The notes beneath the pieces were generated by a model. The model had not been told where the DNA came from. It did not search any database and saw nothing but the letters and a program-made list of their open reading frames with translations. A DNA stretch of 64,000 bases from Paenibacillus cookii (GTDB lineage: Bacteria; Bacillota; Bacilli; Paenibacillales; Paenibacillaceae): assembly GCF_018333375.1 (NCBI RefSeq), contig NZ_BORW01000014.1:58649-122648 (forward strand), read 5' to 3'. The translations under genes were made by a program, and so were the position numbers. Shown one piece after another: positions 27,109 to 35,908 of this stretch (position 1 is the stretch's first letter; the number at the start of each line of letters is the position of its first letter).

Positions 27109-27137
27109 AAAAAATGCCGACTCCAGCTGGAATCGGC
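27109..27137 (-). terminator. Rho-independent terminator after the Uma2 gene
   Basis: Hairpin GCCGA..TCC-AGCT-GGA..TCGGC followed on the minus strand by a T-run, ten bases past the Uma2 stop. Confidence 0.75.
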
Positions 27138-27147
27138 TCTCTCTATA

Positions 27148-27717
27148 TTAGGCTTCCAAGTTAAACAACTTGCTGAGCGATATCTGAAAATCCTTGAAGA
27201 TGTTCGACCATACGTCATCCTGCTCTGTATATAAGTTTCGCACCTGGTATAAGCCATCCTGCAGCATATTGACATGAACCGTGCGATTGCCGGGATCGAC
27301 GATCCAATATTCCTGGACTCCGTATCTCTGATAAAGATTGAATTTCTCATTGAAATCCTTCAGTGCAGTTGATGGCGACAACACTTCGATAATCATCGTC
27401 GGCGCGCCATGACAACCGTTTTTGGAAATCTGATGCTTGGAGCAGACCACCGACAAATCCGGCTGCGTTACATGATCAGGCACATCATATGAATTGCTCT
27501 CACTAAAGAACACGTCGAACGGAGCAACAAACACATAACAGCTCTGGTTCTGCAAGTGCGTCCGCAGCGCGAAATGCAGCTCCCTTACAACAAACTGGTG
27601 GAGGGCTGTCGGAGCCTCCGACAGATTATACGCCTTGCCGTTAATTAGTTCCCATGCCCCGTCCCATGTCAACCAATCTTGATATGTGTGCAGCTTCTTC
27701 TCATCCGGATTCGACAT
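27148..27717 (-). CDS. Uma2 family (DUF820) PD-(D/E)XK nuclease-fold protein
   Basis: 189 residues. The restriction-endonuclease-like Uma2 signature is visible: ELINGKAYNLSEAP, then TQPDLSVVC (Asp), PTMIIEVLSPST (Glu) and KFNLYQRYGVQEYWIVDP (Lys). The biological role of this large family is unsettled. GAAGGAG is ten bases before the ATG; a longer N-terminus of 18 residues is possible but lacks an SD. The gene and its flanks are AT-richer than the neighbourhood and lie between two copies of a 34-bp direct repeat, which suggests acquisition as a unit. Confidence 0.85.
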   Translation of the reverse strand: MSNPDEKKLHTYQDWLTWDGAWELINGKAYNLSEAPTALHQFVVRELHFALRTHLQNQSCYVFVAPFDVFFSESNSYDVPDHVTQPDLSVVCSKHQISKNGCHGAPTMIIEVLSPSTALKDFNEKFNLYQRYGVQEYWIVDPGNRTVHVNMLQDGLYQVRNLYTEQDDVWSNIFKDFQISLSKLFNLEA

Positions 27718-27983
27718 AAGTCTCAAATCTCCTTCGTATTCAATCCGTACAAATGGCTTAAAGTGATCCAAATTTCACCCATTCGATTCATCTCTGGCTA
27801 AACTTTGTCATGTTTTAGATCCGCTTCAGAGCGGATCGCAAAATTCCGGTTGCTGAACCCATCAGTAACTGAATTATAACATAAATCGTCCGAGGAACCC
27901 CGGGTCGGAATGTTCCCTTACGTAACGCTTAGAGAATGGTTAGATCAAATTTCATATCCAGGACAATCGTCCATCGTTGCATT
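27718..27983. other. Intergenic region upstream of Uma2
   Basis: Holds a minus-strand TATAAT (27873-27878) that could drive Uma2 and the perfect hairpin GATCCGCT-TCAG-AGCGGATC (27818-27837), which lacks a T-run and may be an operator. No gene seen. Confidence 0.4.
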
Positions 27984-28017
27984 ATTAAATCGCACATCCG
28001 CTGCATACAATGTACTG
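27984..28017. repeat. 34-bp direct repeat, copy 2
   Basis: Identical to 27039-27072. Both copies contain GCATACAAT, whose CATACAAT matches the sigma-E -10 consensus CATACAnT; in this copy it points to spoVR 130 bases downstream. No good sigma-E -35 box accompanies it. Confidence 0.9.
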
Positions 28018-28147
28018 GAGGATTTTCAAGGAGAACCGCCCCCGGCGCTAATCGCAGCATCCATCCCGTAAAGCTGTAACATCATGACTTTAACCCGTTC
28101 GGCGCTTACCGGCGTTCTTCTGGACACTGGGAAGGAGCTATTTACTC

Positions 28148-29581
28148 ATGAGCGATGAAATCAAACAACTCGAATATGCCATCCGCGAAATCATGGAAAT
28201 TGCCGACGGTTTTGGCCTGGATTATTATCCGATGCGTTACGAAATCTGCCCGGCAGACATTATTTATACCTTCGGCGCCTACGGCATGCCGACCCGTTTC
28301 TCGCACTGGAGCTTCGGCAAAACCTTCAACAAAATGAAGATGCAATACGACTTCGGGCTCAGCAAAATTTACGAGCTGGTCATCAACTCCAACCCCTGCT
28401 ACGCGTTTTTGCTCGACGGCAATTCCCTGATCCAAAACAAGCTGATCGTCGCGCACGTCCTCGCCCACTGCGATTTTTTCAAAAACAACTACCGCTTCTC
28501 CGCTTCCAACCGCAACATGGTGGAGAGCATGTCGGCCACGGCCGAACGGATCAGCCGCTATGAAATGGACTACGGCACCGAAGCCGTTGAAAATTTCATC
28601 GACGCCGTCCTGAGCATCCAGGAGCATGTCGATCCTCAGCTCATCAAACCGCAGCATTTCGATAAGCAGCAATACATGGAATACAAAATCAAAGAACAAA
28701 AGGAATCGGCCAAACGCGAGCCGAAAACCAGCGAATACGACGATCTGTGGAGCCTGGATGAGCCCAGAAACAAAGAAAAAGGCGAACCCGGCCCGCGCCG
28801 TTTCCCGCCCGAACCGGAAAAAGACATCATGTGGTTCATCCAGGAGTTTTCCGAAGTGCTGGAGGACTGGCAGCGGGACATCATGAGCATGCTGCGCGAG
28901 GAAATGCTGTATTTTTGGCCGCAAATCGAAACGAAAATCATGAACGAAGGCTGGGCTTCGTATTGGCATCAGCGCATCATCCGGGAGCTGGACCTGACGA
29001 GCGAGGAAACGATCGAATTCGCCAAACTGAATGCCTCCGTCGTGCAGCCGTCGCGCAACAGCCTGAACCCGTATTATTTGGGGCTGAAAATTTTCGAGGA
29101 TATCGAGCGGCGCTGGGATCACCCGACCCGGGAAGAGCAGGAGCTTGCCGGACGCAAGCCCGGTCAGGGGCGCCAAAAAATATTCGAGGTACGCGAGTTC
29201 GATTCCGATATTTCCTTTATCCGCAACTATTTGACGAAAGAACTGACCGAGGATTTGGACTTATACGTATTCGAGAAAAAAGGCCCGGAATGGAAAATTA
29301 CCGACAAAGCCTGGGAACGCGTCCGCGACCAGCTCGTCGTCTCCAGGGTCAACGGCGGCAACCCGTACCTGGTCGTGTCCGACGGGGACTACATGCGCAA
29401 CGGGGAAATGGTCATCCGGCATGAATACGAAGGCACCGAACTCGACCTGAAATACATGGAACGGACGATGCCCTACGTGTACCAGCTGTGGGGACGCACG
29501 GTGCATCTCGAGACGGTGATCGAAGATAAAAAGGTGATGTTTTCGTACGACGGCAAAAAGCTGCACCGCAAGTTTGTGTGA
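28148..29581 (+). CDS. spoVR: SpoVR family protein
   Basis: 477-residue cytosolic protein needed for spore cortex formation in B. subtilis; molecular function unknown. The N-terminus ([20 protein letters not shown]), [20 protein letters not shown]-like [16 protein letters not shown], and [12 protein letters not shown] are diagnostic, and the length is that of the family. AAGGAG lies 12 bases before the ATG. Relatives are encoded with PrkA and YhbH, both in this window on either side. Confidence 0.95.
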   Translation: MSDEIKQLEYAIREIMEIADGFGLDYYPMRYEICPADIIYTFGAYGMPTRFSHWSFGKTFNKMKMQYDFGLSKIYELVINSNPCYAFLLDGNSLIQNKLIVAHVLAHCDFFKNNYRFSASNRNMVESMSATAERISRYEMDYGTEAVENFIDAVLSIQEHVDPQLIKPQHFDKQQYMEYKIKEQKESAKREPKTSEYDDLWSLDEPRNKEKGEPGPRRFPPEPEKDIMWFIQEFSEVLEDWQRDIMSMLREEMLYFWPQIETKIMNEGWASYWHQRIIRELDLTSEETIEFAKLNASVVQPSRNSLNPYYLGLKIFEDIERRWDHPTREEQELAGRKPGQGRQKIFEVREFDSDISFIRNYLTKELTEDLDLYVFEKKGPEWKITDKAWERVRDQLVVSRVNGGNPYLVVSDGDYMRNGEMVIRHEYEGTELDLKYMERTMPYVYQLWGRTVHLETVIEDKKVMFSYDGKKLHRKFV

Positions 29582-29597
29582 TGTTTGGTTTTAAGGC

Positions 29598-29702
29598 CAA
29601 GACCGGTTCGCTCCGAACAATAACGTCACGCGGGCGGAAGCCGTCACGGTCATGATCCGTATGCTGCGGGCCGAAGCGGCTATCCGTGACTTGCTGGAAT
29701 AA
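29598..29702 (+). pseudogene. Remnant of an S-layer homology (SLH) domain
   Basis: The frame reads ..RFAPNNNVTRAEAVTVMIRML.. to a stop, the C-terminal half of an SLH domain (usual form F.P...VTRAE...ml.r.l). An in-frame stop directly upstream (29592-29594) and the lack of any start leave only about 34 codons. It sits between spoVR and a shared terminator and looks like the decayed tail of a surface-layer protein gene. Confidence 0.7.
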
Positions 29703-29707
29703 ACGGC

Positions 29708-29760
29708 AATAAGCAACCTTGGCTTCGGTCTACGCCGGAAGCGAGGTTGCTTATTTTTTT
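29708..29760. terminator. Bidirectional rho-independent terminator
   Basis: Perfect 12-base stem AATAAGCAACCT / AGGTTGCTTATT with an inner GCTTC/GAAGC stem, followed by a T-run on the plus strand. It lies between spoVR (plus the SLH remnant) and the convergent response-regulator gene. Confidence 0.9.
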
Positions 29761-29778
29761 GTCCGTCCCCCGTTCCGC

Positions 29779-30471
29779 TTATTTCTCCATTGCCTTATAC
29801 CCGATCCCGTACACCGTTTGCAGCAAATAATGGGCGTCCCCAAGCTTTTTGCGCAGGCGCTGAATATGGATGTCCACGGTACGCGTACCGCCGAAATACG
29901 CCATTCCCCATACGAGATCGAGCAAATCCTCGCGGGTGTACACACGCCCGGCATGGGACACCAAAAGCGCCAGCAGGTCGAATTCTTTCGGGGTCAAATC
30001 CATCGGTTCGCCGTTCATCTCCGCCGTTCGCCGGACCGTATCGACCTTCAAGCCTTCGAGACGGTAAACCTCCGAGTCGGGCGAAGACGTCCCGTCGCTT
30101 CCTTTGTCCAGCCGGCGGACGATCGATTTGGCGCGGGCGACGAGCTCGCGGATATCGAACGGTTTGCTCATGAAATCGTCGGCGCCAAGCTCGAGTCCGA
30201 GCACTTTGTCGACGATATCGTTTTTCACCGTCAGCAATAGGATGCCAAGCCCTTTCTCATGTTCCAGCCTCCTGCATACCTCGTAGCCGTTCAGTTTGGG
30301 CATCATGACGTCCAGGACGAGCAGATCGGGGCGGAACGAAGCGACCTTTTGCAGGGCCTCCTCCCCATCCGCCGCCGTTGCGACCTCAAACCCTTCTCGT
30401 TTCAATGCATATACGATAGCGCTGCGGATGCTTTCCTCGTCGTCTGCAACCAGCACTTTTTTTTGATTCAT
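29779..30471 (-). CDS. OmpR-family response regulator (orphan)
   Basis: 230 residues: receiver domain with the acidic pair DDEE near residue 10, phospho-acceptor Asp in LLVLDVMMPKLNGYEV (about residue 54) and Lys in FMSKPFD, then a winged-helix domain (DLTPKEFDLLALLVSHAGRVYTREDLLDLVWG). GGGAGGG precedes the ATG. No histidine kinase gene is adjacent on either side, so it is an orphan regulator or works with a distant kinase. Monocistronic between two terminators. Confidence 0.9.
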   Translation of the reverse strand: MNQKKVLVADDEESIRSAIVYALKREGFEVATAADGEEALQKVASFRPDLLVLDVMMPKLNGYEVCRRLEHEKGLGILLLTVKNDIVDKVLGLELGADDFMSKPFDIRELVARAKSIVRRLDKGSDGTSSPDSEVYRLEGLKVDTVRRTAEMNGEPMDLTPKEFDLLALLVSHAGRVYTREDLLDLVWGMAYFGGTRTVDIHIQRLRKKLGDAHYLLQTVYGIGYKAMEK

Positions 30472-30559
30472 CAGTCAGCCCTCCCGCTGCTTGCAGCAGC
30501 CGTTTTTCCGGTTGTACCCTATTATAATGAATGGTGCCCGGATGTGGAAATTTCGCATT

Positions 30560-30602
30560 AAAAAAGAACATGCTCCCGAGCCCTCCTCGAGGCATGTTCT
30601 TC
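30560..30602 (-). terminator. Rho-independent terminator after the LacI gene
   Basis: Stem AAGAACATGC / GCATGTTCTT with an inner CTCGAG, followed by TTTTTT on the minus strand. Confidence 0.85.
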
Positions 30603-30612
30603 CTTCCATGCA

Positions 30613-31620
30613 TTATGCATCCTTCGCTTTCCCCGTCGATTCGCGGACGATCAAGCTGGACGGTTCCGTCAAGACCGGCGGCGGATCTCCGGGATGTTTG
30701 ATCATGGCGATCAGCGCTTCGATCGATTTGACGCCGATGGCATGAATATTTTGGTTGATGGTCGTCAGCCTGGGTTTAAACAGCTCCGCTTCGAAAATAT
30801 TATCGAAACCGACGACGGAAATATCGCCGGGAACGGATAACCCCCGCGCTTCGACCGCCCGGATCGCCCCAAAGGCCGCCATGTCGGAGGTGCAGATGAC
30901 CGCCGTCGGAGGCTGGGCCAGATCCAACAGCATATTCATTCCGCGGATGCCGCTGTCGTAGGAATAGTCGCCGTCCGCGACATAATCGGCCCGATAGGGA
31001 AGCGAAAAAACCTCCAGCCCTTCCCGGTATCCCGCCAAACGCAATTCGTTGACGTCCTGGCCGGAAACGCCCGCCAAATAAGCGATCCGGCGATGTCCCA
31101 GCTCGAACAGATGCCTGACCGCCATCCGGATGCCGTTCCGGTTGTCCGTCGTAATATTGCCCGCCCGGAGACCGGTGGCGTCCGTGTCCACGAACATCGT
31201 CGGAATGCCGGACTGAATCAGTTCCTGGATGCTGCGGTGGTCCTTTTCCACGCCGAAGACGACAACCCCGTCCAAATTCCGGCTTTGGCAATGGTCGATG
31301 AAGGAATAGTCCGGATCGTTCAGCCGCGCGGACAAACGCATCAAATCATACCCGCTATGTTCCAGCGCCGTTTTGATTCCTTCCAGCAGCATCGATACGT
31401 ACGGGTTCGTAAAAGGAACGTGAATGAGGACCCCGACGGTCCAGGATCTGCCGGTGACGAGGCCTCTCGCAATGACATTGGGACGGTAACGAAGCCGCGC
31501 AATCGCATGTTTCACTTTTTTTCTCGTTTTTTCGCTGACATCCGGGTAATGGTTTATTACTTTGGATACGGTTGCAACCGATACCCCTGCTTCCTTAGCC
31601 ACATCATGGATCGAAGCCAT
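30613..31620 (-). CDS. LacI/GalR family transcriptional regulator
   Basis: 335 residues with an N-terminal LacI helix-turn-helix (ASIHDVAKEAGVSVATVSKV, residues 2-21) and a hinge helix (YRPNVIARGL). A periplasmic-binding-protein-like effector domain follows, including VVVFGVEKD, AYLAGVSGQDVNELRLAGYR and ICTSDMAAFGA. It represses or activates sugar catabolic genes in response to a sugar, but no such genes adjoin it here, so its target is elsewhere or itself. GGGGTGAT precedes the ATG. Confidence 0.92.
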   Translation of the reverse strand: MASIHDVAKEAGVSVATVSKVINHYPDVSEKTRKKVKHAIARLRYRPNVIARGLVTGRSWTVGVLIHVPFTNPYVSMLLEGIKTALEHSGYDLMRLSARLNDPDYSFIDHCQSRNLDGVVVFGVEKDHRSIQELIQSGIPTMFVDTDATGLRAGNITTDNRNGIRMAVRHLFELGHRRIAYLAGVSGQDVNELRLAGYREGLEVFSLPYRADYVADGDYSYDSGIRGMNMLLDLAQPPTAVICTSDMAAFGAIRAVEARGLSVPGDISVVGFDNIFEAELFKPRLTTINQNIHAIGVKSIEALIAMIKHPGDPPPVLTEPSSLIVRESTGKAKDA

Positions 31621-31647
31621 TCAATCACCCCAAACGACGGATTGCCG

Positions 31648-31701
31648 AAACGCTTTTAATGTATCGTCTGCCTCATCCTCATGATGCCATACTCTATTAT
31701 A
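31648..31701 (-). promoter_or_regulatory. Putative promoter and operator of the LacI gene
   Basis: Minus-strand TATAAT (31696-31701) with an AAACGCTTT half-palindrome (31648-31656) 40 bases downstream; the latter resembles LacI-family operator cores and suggests autoregulation. The -35 box is weak. Confidence 0.3.
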
Positions 31702-31769
31702 CTAGAATGGTGGAGCGAATATACGATTTATTTTGCAGGAAAATGGAAGATTAAACAATCCGTTCCAGG

Positions 31770-32783
31770 TCAGCTTTGGCTTCGTTTCTGGATTTCCGCC
31801 AGATCCTGCGTCAGCTTTTCGATCACGTTCACAAACGATGCCAGTTCTTGCGAGCTGCTCGCCTGTTCCCTGGCATGAACCGTCGTTTTTTCCGTTTCCG
31901 CCTGGACGCGGCTCAGCCGTTCCATAATGCCCGATACCTTATCCTGGATCTGCTCGAGCGCTTCCCGCGAATGCGCCGCCAGCTTGCGCACCTCGCCCGC
32001 GACCACCGCGAAACCTCTGCCCATGTCCCCGGCGTGCGCGGCTTCGATCGCGGCATTGAGCCCCAGCAAATGCGTCTGGTCGGAGATCGCTTTGATCAAG
32101 GCGCCCATGCTTTCGATCTGCTGCACGTCCTCGTGCAGCTCGTCCATCAGCGCGTGAGCCGTCTCCTGGGAATCGGCCGTTACCTGCGCGGTCACCGCGA
32201 TCTGTCCGGCGCTTTCGTTCAGCTCCGCAATCATGCCGGTGAGCTGCTGCACGACTTCGGTCACCGCCTGCAGCACATGCTCTTTTTCGTCCGCCAAATC
32301 TTTCAGCTTCTCTTTTTCTTTCATCTCGTACGCTTCAAGCACCAGCTGGGAGTCGAGATTGAACATTTTGCTGAGCGAAAAAACGACCTTGGTCCATTGA
32401 TCCGGCACGGCTTGCCGGAGCAAATCCGTCGCGATGTCCAGATAAGTCATATAACTGCCGAGATAATATTCGACGCCGAGCCCGACGCGGGAATGCACAA
32501 GGCCGATCGCGACCCGTCTCTCCAAATACGCATCGTCGATCCTGCCTTCGGCCAGCGACAGCCAGTACTCCCTTTGCGTTTCTTTTAATCTATCGATGGT
32601 GGTGAATCTGCCGATGATCTCCATCAGCTCCGGCTCCGTCGCAATATGGGCGTAAAAACGGTTCACCACCTCTTCGACGACTTTCTCGAATACGGGACGG
32701 TGTTGCGCCAGAATTTCCATATCCTGCTCGGTCAACTTGATGTAATTCAGCTGCTGCTGCCGTTTCGGGGATATATTGATCAT
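31770..32783 (-). CDS. Globin-coupled methyl-accepting sensor (HemAT-like, compact)
   Basis: 337 residues. Residues 15-165 are a sensor globin with the proximal histidine likely His97 ([19 protein letters not shown]). The rest is a short MCP signalling domain with the CheA/CheW-contact hairpin at about 235-266 ([20 protein letters not shown]). It lacks membrane helices, like the B. subtilis oxygen sensor HemAT, but is about 95 residues shorter because the coiled-coil is reduced. AAGGAGATG precedes the ATG. Probably a soluble oxygen sensor for chemotaxis or another output. Confidence 0.85.
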   Translation of the reverse strand: MINISPKRQQQLNYIKLTEQDMEILAQHRPVFEKVVEEVVNRFYAHIATEPELMEIIGRFTTIDRLKETQREYWLSLAEGRIDDAYLERRVAIGLVHSRVGLGVEYYLGSYMTYLDIATDLLRQAVPDQWTKVVFSLSKMFNLDSQLVLEAYEMKEKEKLKDLADEKEHVLQAVTEVVQQLTGMIAELNESAGQIAVTAQVTADSQETAHALMDELHEDVQQIESMGALIKAISDQTHLLGLNAAIEAAHAGDMGRGFAVVAGEVRKLAAHSREALEQIQDKVSGIMERLSRVQAETEKTTVHAREQASSSQELASFVNVIEKLTQDLAEIQKRSQS

Positions 32784-32842
32784 GGATCAGGCATCTCCTT
32801 CTTTAGTCCTAAATTTTTCAGTTTAAAATGCTAACTTTGTAT

Positions 32843-32848
32843 ATTATA
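32843..32848 (-). promoter_or_regulatory. -10 element of the globin sensor gene
   Basis: TATAAT on the minus strand 60 bases before the start codon, in an AT-rich spot. The -35 is poor. Confidence 0.35.
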
Positions 32849-32993
32849 GACTATATCGACGCGTAATCCACTAGATTTGAATCATTTTTTTGCAAATCTT
32901 TCCTGTCCCTGAAAAATCCTGCGGGAGCGCCTGCCCCTCCCCTGGCTCCGATCTGAATGTTTGAAGGGGCTCCTAAACGGAGATCCGGAACCG

Positions 32994-33021
32994 AAAAAAA
33001 CCGCCCTCTGTCCGAGGACGG
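32994..33021 (-). terminator. Rho-independent terminator after prkA
   Basis: Hairpin CCG.CCTC / GAGG.CGG followed by seven T on the minus strand, ten bases past the prkA stop. Confidence 0.75.
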
Positions 33022-33030
33022 CTCCGCTTT

Positions 33031-34926
33031 TTACCGGTTCAGCAAACTTCCCACGTATCTCAGCAATTCATTCGCGCAGACCGGGCAATATCCATGGTCA
33101 TCCATCAAACGTTTGCTGACTTCGTTGATCCGCTTCAGCTGCGTCGCATCCGGCGTTTTGGTGGAGGTCGTGATTTTGACGATGTCTTTCAGATCGGCAA
33201 ACAATTTCTTTTCGATTGCTTCGCGCAGCCGGTCGTGGTTATGGTATTCGAATTTTTTCCCTTTGCGCGAGTAGGACGATATGCGGATCATGATTTCTTC
33301 CCTGAACGCCTTTTTGGCGTTTTCCGAAATGCCGATCTGTTCCTCGATCGAACGCATCAGGCGCTCATCCGGATTCATCTCCTCGTCGGTCAGCGGATCG
33401 CGGATTTTGGACATGTTGCAGAAAGCTTCGATATTGTCCAGGTAATTTTCAAAAAGCGTTTTTGCCGACTCGTCAAAAGAGTACACAAACGCTTTTTGGA
33501 CTTCTTTTTTGGCGAGCTCATCGTATTCCTTGCGGGCAACGGCGATAAAATTCAAATAACGCTCCCGTTCGTCCTTGGTGATGGAGGCATGCTGGTCGAG
33601 TCCGTCCTTGATCGCCCGCAAAATGTCCAGCGCGTTAATGCACTGAAGGTCCTGCTTGATCAAAGCGCTGGAAATGCGGTTGATGACATACCGCGGATCC
33701 ACGCCGGACATGCCTTCTTCCAAATACTCGGACTGCATTTCCTTCAGGTCGGCTTCCTTGAAGCCTTCGATTTCCTCCCCGTCGTACATCCGCATTTTTT
33801 TGACCAGATCCATGCCGTGTTTTTTCGTTTCCTTCAGGCGGGTCAGGATGGAAAAAATGGCTGCCGCTCGCAGCGCATGCGGCGCAATATGCACATGCTG
33901 CATATCGCTTTGCTTGATCAGCTTGTTGTAGATTTTCTCTTCCTCGGAAACCTTCAGGTTGTATGGAATCGGCATGACGATCATCCGTGATTGCAGCGCT
34001 TCGTTTTTCTTGTTGGAAATAAACGCTTTGTATTCCGCTTCGTTCGTATGCGCGACGATCAATTCATCCGCCGATATCAGCGCGAAACGCCCTGCTTTGA
34101 AATTGCCCTCCTGGGTTAAGGAAAGCAAATTCCACAAAAACTTCTCGTCGCACTTCAGCATTTCCTGGAATTCCATCAGCCCCCGGTTGGCCTTGTTCAA
34201 TTCGCCGTCAAAACGGTAGGCCCGCGGATCCGATTCGGAGCCGTATTCGGTGATCGTCGAAAAGTCGATGCTGCCGGTCAGATCGGCGATATCCTGCGAT
34301 TTCGGGTCGGAAGGGCTGAAGGTGCCGATCCCCACCCTGGCATCCTCGGAAATGATCACGCGGGTTACGGGCACCTTTTCGATGTCACCGCCGTACTCCA
34401 GCTTCAGGCGCATTTGGCAGGAAGGGCATAAATTCCCCTCGATGCGGACGCCAAGCTCCCTCTCCACTTCGGGCCTGAGCTCGAGCGGGATCAAATGCAG
34501 CGGTTCCTCGTGCATCGGGCAGCCGTCTATGGCATAAAGCGCTCCCTGTTCCGTTCGCGAGTATTTTTCCAGGCCCCTTTTCAGGAGAGTGACCAGCGTA
34601 GATTTGCCGCCGCTAACCGGGCCCATCAGCAGCAGGATCCGTTTGCGGACGTCAAGCCGGCGCGCCGCGGAATGGAAATATTCCTCCACGAGCTTCTCGA
34701 TGGACCGGTCCAGGCCGAAAATCTCCTGCTCGAAAAATTTATAACGCTTATGGCCGCCAACCTCCTCCACGCCGTACGACTTGATCATGTCATACACGCG
34801 TGCATGAGCCGTGACCGCCGCCGAAGGATTTTTACGGAGCAGCTCGATGTAATCTTTAAAGGTGCCGTTCCACGCAAGTTGATCACTTTCTGCCCGATAG
34901 GCCGCAACGCGTTCGAAAATATCCAT
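33031..34926 (-). CDS. prkA: PrkA family serine protein kinase / AAA-type ATPase
   Basis: 631 residues, the length of B. subtilis PrkA. The P-loop GPVSGGKST is at residues 102-110. The N-terminal AAA-like part and the distant kinase-like C-terminal domain (KEYDELAKKEVQKAF, then SFDESAKTLFENYLDNIEAF) are conserved. A CPVC pair lies close to the C-terminus (HGYCPVCANELL). PrkA localises to the spore coat and affects sporulation in B. subtilis, and in other bacteria is encoded with yeaH/yhbH and spoVR. AGGAGGT precedes the ATG; the 21-residue upstream extension has no SD. Confidence 0.94.
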   Translation of the reverse strand: MDIFERVAAYRAESDQLAWNGTFKDYIELLRKNPSAAVTAHARVYDMIKSYGVEEVGGHKRYKFFEQEIFGLDRSIEKLVEEYFHSAARRLDVRKRILLLMGPVSGGKSTLVTLLKRGLEKYSRTEQGALYAIDGCPMHEEPLHLIPLELRPEVERELGVRIEGNLCPSCQMRLKLEYGGDIEKVPVTRVIISEDARVGIGTFSPSDPKSQDIADLTGSIDFSTITEYGSESDPRAYRFDGELNKANRGLMEFQEMLKCDEKFLWNLLSLTQEGNFKAGRFALISADELIVAHTNEAEYKAFISNKKNEALQSRMIVMPIPYNLKVSEEEKIYNKLIKQSDMQHVHIAPHALRAAAIFSILTRLKETKKHGMDLVKKMRMYDGEEIEGFKEADLKEMQSEYLEEGMSGVDPRYVINRISSALIKQDLQCINALDILRAIKDGLDQHASITKDERERYLNFIAVARKEYDELAKKEVQKAFVYSFDESAKTLFENYLDNIEAFCNMSKIRDPLTDEEMNPDERLMRSIEEQIGISENAKKAFREEIMIRISSYSRKGKKFEYHNHDRLREAIEKKLFADLKDIVKITTSTKTPDATQLKRINEVSKRLMDDHGYCPVCANELLRYVGSLLNR

Positions 34927-35164
34927 GCTAGTACCTCCTATGACTACGTTATGAGTTGTCAAAAATTCCATCAAAGCGTCAAGGGTCAACTTTCATCCCG
35001 TTTTTCTTTGTTCATATTCGCAAATCCATTGATCGAAAAGTGTATTACATACCTATGCGGAACCATGGGATTAGTTGACCTATTTTTTCGCGAAAGGAGG
35101 ATTGTCTTTTATCGAATGTTATAATATAGGAAATCAACCGTCTTGGAAGCAAAGGGGAATGATC

Positions 35165-35908
35165 ATGACCGTACGGCATGAAACCGAGCTGTATGAGCCG
35201 CTGAAGGCTTTTTTCGAACAGCGGGGCTACGAAATCAAAGGAGAGGTGCGGCACTGCGATTTGGTCGGGGTGCATCCGGCGGAGGCGGAGCCCTTGATCG
35301 TGGAAATGAAAAAGACGTTCAATCTCGCGCTGCTGCTGCAGGGGATGGAACGTCTTCAGCTGAGTTCCCGCGTTTATTTGGCGGTCGAACGGAGCAGGGC
35401 CAAGCGCGGAGCCGTCAATCAGCGTTGGGGCGATATTGCGAAATTGTGCCGCAAGCTGGGGTTCGGCCTCATCACGATTACGTTTTATAAAACGAAAAAA
35501 CCTTTTGTCGAAGTGCTCTGCGAACCGGGCGTCCAGGAGCCGGCGAAACCCGTCAGGCAAAAACGCAAGGAGCGCCTATTGTACGAGTTCCACGAACGCA
35601 GCGGGGATTATAACGTCGGCGGAAGCAGCCGGGCAAAGCTGGTTACCGCCTACCGCGAAAAAGCGCTGCGCGTCGCGCAAGCCCTGGCGGCCGCGCCTCC
35701 GGAAGGCGCGTCTCCCGCCCAGCTGCGCAGCCTGACCGGCATCGGCAACGCGGCGGCCATCCTGCAGCATAATTATTACGGATGGTTTGAACGGATCAGG
35801 CGCGGCCGTTACGTGCTCACGGCAGCCGGAACCGAATGCCTCAAGGAATATGCCGGGGTGCTCGAAACCGCTTCTTCATCCGCGGCGGAACCGGCCGGCA
35901 AACGTTAA
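35165..35908 (+). CDS. DUF2161-type predicted PD-(D/E)XK protein with C-terminal helix-turn-helix
   Basis: 247 residues. An N-terminal nuclease-like core shows Asp32 (HCDLVGV), Glu47 and Lys49 (PLIVEMKK) in the D..ExK spacing of PD-(D/E)XK enzymes, followed by ALLLQGMERLQLSSRVYLAV. The C-terminal part (SPAQLRSLTGIGNAAAILQHNYYGWFERIRRGRYVLTAAG) looks like a winged helix. I recall the family as DUF2161; function unknown. The second of two close ATGs is chosen because AAAGGGG is eight bases upstream. Its stop overlaps the stop of the convergent aminotransferase gene. Confidence 0.75.
   Translation: MTVRHETELYEPLKAFFEQRGYEIKGEVRHCDLVGVHPAEAEPLIVEMKKTFNLALLLQGMERLQLSSRVYLAVERSRAKRGAVNQRWGDIAKLCRKLGFGLITITFYKTKKPFVEVLCEPGVQEPAKPVRQKRKERLLYEFHERSGDYNVGGSSRAKLVTAYREKALRVAQALAAAPPEGASPAQLRSLTGIGNAAAILQHNYYGWFERIRRGRYVLTAAGTECLKEYAGVLETASSSAAEPAGKR

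Noticed and set aside
28147..28148. Clear sigma-E -35 box for spoVR
   Set aside because: No KMATATT-like sequence lies 13-15 bases before CATACAAT in the repeat, so a full sigma-E promoter was not annotated.
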